Shown: piece by piece, positions 57,601 through 64,000 of the stretch
How positions within the stretch are numbered: position 1 is the first letter of the stretch
How the letters are laid out: the number at the start of each line of letters is the position of its first letter
Source: Spirodela intermedia
Lineage: Eukaryota; Streptophyta; Magnoliopsida; Alismatales; Araceae
DNA length: 64,000 nucleotides
NCBI GenBank assembly: GCA_902729315.2
Contig: LR746266.1
Span: 1,740,259 to 1,804,258, forward strand
Direction: 5' to 3'
The notes under the pieces: generated by a model
The model's input: the letters and a program-made list of their open reading frames with translations, nothing else
Told to the model about the DNA's origin: nothing
Databases searched by the model: none
Program-made: the position numbers and the translations under genes

Positions 57601-60576
57601 AAGAGCCATCATGCCACATGATGATATCATATTTTTAACTTCATTTTTACTATTTAAAATATGATATCACATTTTTATCAACAATAATGAAGGTTTTAGC
57701 TGTGATATAGAAATGCTTTACAGAAGGTGAAATCATATTGGTTCCCAAATTTCACTTTCACCAACGAAACCTAAGACATCCAAGAAGCCTAGATTGAGTG
57801 ATTTTTAGAGATTTTGTCTTCTAACAAAGGAAAGACACATCCAGTGACACTTTTGTTTAGTTGCCATGGACAATTGTTGGCATTTTAGTATGAATGAGCT
57901 TTATGAATAAATCAATACACTTTTATGCAGAATGTAGAAATGAAAATCCATAATATACCTTCCAAACTTTAATGCCACTTCTTTCGCCATGCCCTTTTTT
58001 ACAGTGTTTGAACACCAACCATACTTTGTACAAAGCGGTGATGAGTGCTGAACAAGAGGCTGTCTTTCCCACAAGAGAAGCTGAAAGGATGGCACACTCC
58101 TTGCGTGTTGATTTTGAGAGGGGAGGCATCCATCTTTGTGCACGTATATCTCGTTCTCATGACCTTGATGTTTAGGTGATTTGTGTTTTCTCTTCTAACT
58201 GCGTTGTGGTATCTGCAGACAAGCTGGAACGTGTTAATCAGTTAAACAGTGAAATTTCTCTTCTTGGTAGAGAGTATGTCCCTATAATTGATTTTTTCTT
58301 TTTACGTTTCATTTAATTTTTTATACAATTTACTGCCTCAATTAACTGAGGGGACTCACTTCTCATAAAGTTATTTCAGTGGAAACATTTATAGTTGGTG
58401 GTTTCATTCAGCATCTTGCTTTATGGTTTTCTAACTGCATTTATGGCCTCCTCATCATTCCAGGAAACCAAACATTATAGCATCAGACTGATTCCTTGCA
58501 ACCAAATTATCTAGTGGTGATGGTCAAGCTTTGTAATTTAATGATTTCATCTTCATGTGACGTTTTACTATTTTTGAGATCTACTTTCATGAGGTTAACA
58601 AACAAAAAATTGGCGAGGAGATTTGGAATGACGTTTATGAGGTTAAAATTGTTGTTTGTAGTCTCTGAAAATGGCTGTAGAAACTTTTTTCCCCTACTTG
58701 TGAAAGGATGGGGAATGAGATCTTTATGTCTATCAATAACTGCATGCACTGTGCGGTGAATGTGAAGAAGTAGGCCGTTGTCTTGCAATAAATTGTTAAA
58801 GAAGTATTTGCAGTGAATCCCCTGTTCAGTAGTCAGATGGGGGGCACCCAGCTCATTTTATAAATTCGCAAATTAGATCATTTCTCTTTATTTGAATAAA
58901 AAATTCTACGTCTTGGAACCAAACAAGTTTTGCAGCAGCTTTGTGATAATGGAACCAACCCGCAAGAAGCATTTATGCTAGAAAAACCAATGCACTGATC
59001 GCAGTACAATGGAGTTGTAATTCACTATTTATTTCAGATGCTCGCCAAAGCTGAAAAAAGCAAGGGATTATTCGTATTCCTCAGAAACCCACACCAACAT
59101 CACCATTTAATATTTCTTGACCCACTATTGGCCAAGCCACCTGGGGACTGGGTGCAGTGTGAGTAGGATCACTTGACTATGCTTAATAATTAGAAAAATG
59201 AGCGCCATGGAAGTACATGCCACTCACGTGGTCAGTACTTGACCAGTGATGCATGGAAAATCGTCGGGATAGCTCAGTTGGTAGGGCAGAGGACTGAAAA
59301 TCCTCATGTCGCCAGTTCAAATCTGGTTCCTGACACGTAATTAATAATTGGAAGAATACTCATACAAATTCATCGTGGAACGGAATTGACCACTCAGTAG
59401 AGTCCTGGAAACACTGGTTTATTCCATATTTTTTTACCATCCCATTTAATCAATGTTTTTGTTGACTTGTACAGTTTGCACATTTTTGCTCTGCCCAAGA
59501 ATTATTCAGTGCAACATCTGCACAGTTTGTTACAAAAGTGGCAAACTACTCCATTTTAGCCCCCTCTTTTTTTTTCCAATTTTTCCATGGTCTGAACTAG
59601 TTCAGGACAAGGAAGCTTATTGCACGCAAGGAATATCCTATTATTATGATATTGAATAAAAGATATTCAAGTACTTTGTTTTTGATGTAGGATTGTGATA
59701 CATTGGCCAAGCTCATGACATTTCTTACATTTTTCCAGTTCTATGTCTTATCCTTAAGTTGATAGGTTGATAATCCCAGGCCTTTTTTGTGGAAGGAAAG
59801 AAAGTAGTTAATGCAGAAGTTGGTAAAATGGTTGCACACTGTTTTTTGATTGTGGCTTTAGAAACCTTGATAAATCTTATACAAAATGAATTGAGAAATA
59901 CGAAGAAAATGTCATTGTGAATTTCACAGTTCCATCTTGTTTGCTTTACACGTCATTAATCATTAACTGGCTGACAGATTTTATATTACACAATGGTACA
60001 CAGTATACAATAATGTGACTGCGGATTTCGATGAAATATGATTGTATTCCATAATTTTGCTTCTTTGCCTTCTGAATTATTTAATGCGGTGCTAATGATG
60101 TTGACTACTATTTGGTATTTCCCCTGGTTAAATGGTGATTCTCAATTTTTTTTTCGCTTACAATAAAATAATTCTAGGTAAGAATGCTTTAGTATCATGT
60201 AAGTATGAGGTCTTACAAGTTGGTTTGTGGGTTTATATCTCAGGCCTATTATTAACAAATGAATTGTGAAAAGTTTTGTCAATCAATTTAAATAATGAGA
60301 ATTTAATTTTCTTGCACTATAATTTTTGGAATGTGGTGAATCGAATTTGCCCACTTAAAACTTTACTCATTATGCTTTTTCGTTTTCAGGTTTAATGAAA
60401 ATATCATCATTGACCCAGGTTCCATTGAAGTATTTCCTGCTTCACGTATCCCTAAACATATGCACCATCTCCTAAAGCCCATTTATCATCGAGACAAGCA
60501 AAAAGAAAAGGGTTTTCACATAATAACTGACCCTGTTACTCTATCTTCCCTATTGAAATGGGTTCCAGATTCTGAG
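54682..60576 (+). CDS. MIP: Mitochondrial intermediate peptidase, exons 1-7 (5' part of gene)
   Basis: Mitochondrial intermediate peptidase (thimet-family M3 metallopeptidase) removes an octapeptide from proteins already cut by the matrix processing peptidase. The exons are 54682-54872, 54980-55061, 55153-55205, 55343-55397, 58005-58143, 58219-58273 and 60390-60576, giving 254 codons in one frame. All introns are GT-AG and phases agree at every join. Family segments in order are [117 protein letters not shown] and [12 protein letters not shown]. The start is probably the ATG at 54682, which begins [11 protein letters not shown], an Arg/Ala/Ser-rich mitochondrial presequence. An in-frame ATG at 54574 is possible. 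The zinc-binding HExxH exons are not in the window, and a gypsy element occupies the following intron, so completeness is unknown. Confidence 0.9.
59263..59335 (+). tRNA. trnF-GAA: tRNA-Phe (GAA), plastid type
   Basis: This 73-nt cloverleaf has a GAGGA / CTGAAAA / TCCTC anticodon arm with anticodon GAA, a TTCAAAT T-loop closed by GCCAG/CTGGT, and a D arm GCTC..GGGC. The acceptor stem pairs GTCGGGA with TCCTGAC. It is close to chloroplast trnF-GAA and unlike the nuclear or native mitochondrial forms I know. CCA is not encoded. It lies inside intron 6 of the peptidase gene, so it is probably a fragment of plastid DNA transferred to the nucleus. The flanks show at most slight similarity to the chloroplast trnL-trnF spacer. 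Transcription is unknown. Confidence 0.85.
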
Positions 60577-61800
60577 GTAGTTTTTCTTATTATAACCTTT
60601 TCCTTGGTGGATTATTACATAATCCAAATATTTCTCATATTTCTGACGAAAGTAAAAGGTTTAGAAACCAATCCTTGCATTCCTGTCACAGTCACTGTTA
60701 CATGGACTACTGCATGACAATCAGTGATAAAAGAGTTTTCTTAATGATCACCCCATTGATTTTCTTCACTCTTTATAATATGTGTGCATTGGATGCAAGA
60801 GTTGCTTCTTTCATTGATCACTTCCTCGTTCTTTCTTTAGTATGGCTTTGTAACCAAACATAAGTACATTATTTTTGTTGCACATTTTTAAGATGCATAT
60901 TTCAACTTTTGTGGCACAAGTTCCTCTTTCTAAACTGTCATCATGTAGCATACAGTTGCCCTATAGAGACGGTGGATGATAATATTGTTTCAATGATACT
61001 CTGAAATATTTATGGGCCGCACAGAACAATATGGTAACCCAGATTTGAATAAAATTTATGAGACATCCAGACATAACCTTGTGTAATTATCTTTTTCGTA
61101 TAGCTACCTTTCAAAGAGGTGTTTCTCGTGTGCTATAGATTTTTTTGGTGAATACTGTTCGATAACACCTTCTATGAATGATTACTGTCGCATTCATATT
61201 CACCAATTTTTTATTGTTGTCAAGACCACTCAATATCTTTCAGAGCTGAGAAAGGTTCTGGGCCACTTCAGCATGATGCCTTCAGTAAATTTTCCCTTTG
61301 GAATAGTTCTAGTCAATTGTACAACTCCTTACTCCCAAAACAAATGAACAGTAATTCTAGGTCTCGGTTTTTGAAAGCACTAGTGGCCTACCCCATGTAC
61401 TATTTGTCCAAATGTCCTTGAAGGAGCTGATTGTTCGCTATCTTATTAAAATCAGATGTGAAACTGGTTCTATGATGGGATTGTCAGGGCAAGGGATTTC
61501 GTGGCCTTATCCATGGTGCTTTGCCACCTGAGTGATATTAGGATGCATCATTGAGTCAATAGACTGGTGCGTGGATTTGATTCATGTAGCTGTGCTAATT
61601 GGTAGTGATTTGATCTGGCCTGAAAGTGGATCGACGAGGGCCGTTTGATATCTGATAATAATGTGATTCAACTCAAAATTCAATCTACTCATGTGCATAT
61701 GAATGCATAAATATCAGTTTTTCCGTTGGAATGGAATTGACTTGGTTAATTCCGACATCACTCCTGCCAAGACTACAAGTAGGTTATAATTTGGATGATT
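60577..61800 (+). other. Intron 7 of the peptidase gene, left part
   Basis: The intron begins with GT at 60577. No further exon with the expected continuation was recognised before the gypsy element. Confidence 0.5.
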
Positions 61801-63970
61801 TTTTGTTTAGTTCGAAACACCTCTTATGTCATCCACTTTAAAAAAACCATTTTAAAGTGGGAGTATTTGGAACTCTTTGTTGAATACTTAAGCGACCTCC
61901 TTGGCTGAGAATGGCTCTTACTAGTGACTCAATCTCATTTTTCTGGTAGTGGGAGTATTTGTAAGGCCTCAAATTTATAGGCTTTGCTCTTGGTAACAAG
62001 TGAATGGCATGGTCAAAAGGCATTCGAGTGGCAACCCTATCATCATTTCAAAAACCTGGGGAAATTCCTACTTCAAGCAGATTATTAGATCATTTGGTGC
62101 TCTAGTGTCACTATTTGAGCAAATATGGTGCAATTTGACCATGTATTTATTACTACCTTTAAGTTCCTTCTCTGCTCTTCTCAGTGAAGCATTGACTTTT
62201 GTGATACTAGAATCCCTCTTGAAAATGTGAATTGTATCTTTCATCATGAATTTCATTATAAACTTTTCATAACTTGAGGGAATCCATCCCAAGGTTCTTA
62301 ACCATTGAATGCCTAGAATAAAATCAGTGCTGCTCAATTCTAGAGGTAAGAAATCTTGTACTAGTAAAACGCCTTGCGAATGTAGAGGAACAACTTTGTA
62401 AATTTTTGCTCTGGTCATTATGTGGTCATTGCCCATGACAATGTTGTATCCATATGACTCTTCCATCTATAAAGATAAGTTGTCAATAACCTTGGTGCAC
62501 AGAAAATTGTGAGTTGCTGCACTGTCAATAAGTACAGACACTTCGACATCATGTTTTTTGCCCCATAATTTTAAGACTCCTTGCTGAGTAATTCTCATGA
62601 CTAAATTTAAGGGTACATGTTTAGTGAACACACTCTCATCAATGTTGGTTATAACTTGATCAGACGATTCCCAAACTTCATCAGTGTTGTCATCGTTCAG
62701 TCCTTTTTCGTCTTCATCCACAATAACAATGTTTAACTCTTTCCTACAACAATGTCTTGGAGTAAATTTTTCATTGCAATAATAACATAATCTTTTATCT
62801 TCTCTTTTGAAACTCCTGGTCTGTCAATTTGAGTATCTTGCGGTTGCTCACAGGAGGCTTTGATGTAAAGGAGTTTCCCTTTGAATTACCTTCAGCTGAA
62901 CTCTAATAGTCCTTCCTGAAATTACCTTGGTACTTGCATTTTGGAATTCTCTTTTGCAATAATAAATGACGAACCTAGTTTGGTTCATTCTTTGGAGCCA
63001 TTTGATTTTTGGTGAACTCATTTCTGCTTCTTCTAATTTCTTAGAGGTGAATCTTGGCTTGGATTGATAAATCCATAGTTTCTCTGAGCCCAAAGTGCTT
63101 CTGCATTGTCAATTCAGATTTGATATCTGGTTTTAAACCCCTCACATATGCATCTTCTATCACCTCAATGTGTACATGAGATAGAAAAGCTGCAATTCGT
63201 TCAAATTTAGCCCTGTACTCCCTCACTAAATTAGTTTATTGTCACTAAATTCCCTATTTTAGATGTCTTAAATCATTTTTCTAATTGACTCTTGAAGTCG
63301 TGTCAATCACGAAATAGGAATCTATCCTCCATCCAAAGATACCGTTCTCGGGCTTCTCTCTCCATACTCAACATAACTTGCTTGAGTCCATCACATTCTG
63401 GCATTGGATTTAGGCGGAAGTATCTTTATGCACGCCTGATCCATCCCTCTAGGCCGTCCCCTTAGAAAACTAGTAGCTCTATCTTCTAAGTTACCTGCAC
63501 CTGGTCATCATGAGAGGCTGGATCCGAATGAGTGGTGCCATGATACTATTGTCTCGGTTCTTCTCTTGGATCTTTATTGGGATACAAACTAGAGTGGAGA
63601 TCTTTTATGGATAGTTTCTAGAGAATCTGGTTGAGAATTTCTTTCTATTCATTCGTGGATTGTTCTTGTTTGGCATATCTTTGCTTCAATTATGCGATCT
63701 CATCTACTAGCAAAGCCATCTACTATGCCTTGGACCTGGTGAGCATCTGCTGGCTAAGATTGGTTCCAGCCTGACTGGTTGGTCGTTCTTTTTGTAACAG
63801 TTCTTTTCTTGAAATTCGTTGCAATCAGAATTTAGGATGAATATCTGCTTTCAACCTTGGTAATCCGATCCCTGCTAGGGTTGCGGTAACAGAATCTTGC
63901 TTCCGTAATCCCGTGTGACAGTTGCTCCAAACTCTAGCAAAGCAGACATAATAACCTGGCTCTGATACCA
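61800..63970 (-). mobile_element. Ty3/gypsy chromovirus-type retrotransposon, 5' part, in a peptidase intron
   Basis: The reverse strand from the right reads: primer site (63970-63959), gag (about 63230-62850, with REYRAKFERIAAFL and GLKPDIKSEL), a zinc knuckle CYYCNEKFTPRHCC (about 62795-62750), an aspartic protease with LIDSAATHNFL (about 62525-62490), a linker with ILGIQWLRTLG (about 62330-62300), and the first RT residues (RPYKYSHYQKNEIE, about 61960-61920). RT, RNase H, integrase and the 3' LTR are missing, and the similarity fades out left of 61838. Frames are interrupted. The initiator-Met-tRNA primer site and gag pattern fit chromoviruses. Confidence 0.85.
63959..63970 (-). other. gypsy primer binding site
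   Basis: The reverse strand reads TGGTATCAGAGC, a perfect initiator-Met-tRNA site. The LTR lies to the right from about 63971 and runs off the window. Confidence 0.75.
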
Positions 63971-64000
63971 ATATTACGAACATCAGAAGAGTTAACAGCT
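63971..64000 (-). repeat. Start of the gypsy LTR, cut by the window edge
   Basis: Only the last 30 bp of the LTR (reading on the reverse strand) are present. Confidence 0.4.

Overview
This window is nuclear DNA from a flowering plant. The evidence is intron-containing genes for mitochondrial proteins, BAHD acyltransferase genes, many Ty1/copia and Ty3/gypsy retrotransposons with tRNA-type primer sites, and a plastid-type tRNA-Phe inside an intron. The GC-rich BAHD coding sequences, related to agmatine/tryptamine hydroxycinnamoyltransferases, suggest a monocot, but this is only an inference. No bacterial, CRISPR or viral system is visible.

Layout. (1) About 0.4-4 kb holds a decayed BAHD copy (A) and its 3' flank, split by a reverse-strand copia remnant. 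(2) About 5.1-16.5 kb is dominated by a decayed, very AT-rich, reverse-strand Athila/Tat-like gypsy element. Its LTRs contain inverted segments of themselves. (3) About 16.5-21 kb is repeat-rich intergenic DNA with GC-rich minisatellites. (4) 20.9-22.55 kb and 29.06-30.94 kb are two tandem duplicates of a BAHD gene with its promoter. Copy B is cut off by a copia LTR. Copy C has a full-length frame, but its ATG has become AAG. (5) About 31-36 kb is intergenic and holds a very long GA microsatellite. (6) 36.5-40.3 kb, reverse strand, carries a complete four-exon gene for the mitochondrial F1-ATPase assembly chaperone ATP12. (7) 42-45 kb holds repeats and CT tracts. (8) 45.08-45.88 kb holds a fourth BAHD copy (D), reverse strand, 5'-truncated and frameshifted, next to another copia element. 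(9) 47.66-54.23 kb is nested LTR sequence: two more copies of the palindromic gypsy LTR, a gag remnant and a small LTR-bounded element. (10) 54.7-60.6 kb, forward strand, carries the first seven exons of a mitochondrial intermediate peptidase gene. A gypsy chromovirus lies in the next intron, and the catalytic exons would lie beyond the window.

How it fits together. The only cluster is the BAHD family, and each of its four copies is broken in a different way: catalytic motif deleted (A), truncated by a transposon with a weakened TATA (B), start codon lost (C), truncated and frameshifted (D). ATP12 and the peptidase are unrelated housekeeping genes for mitochondrial biogenesis. The most unusual features are the reverse-forward-reverse LTR structure seen three times, a small frame kept open in several LTR copies, and the promoter tandem arrays carrying E-box-like motifs that differ in copy number between the BAHD duplicates.
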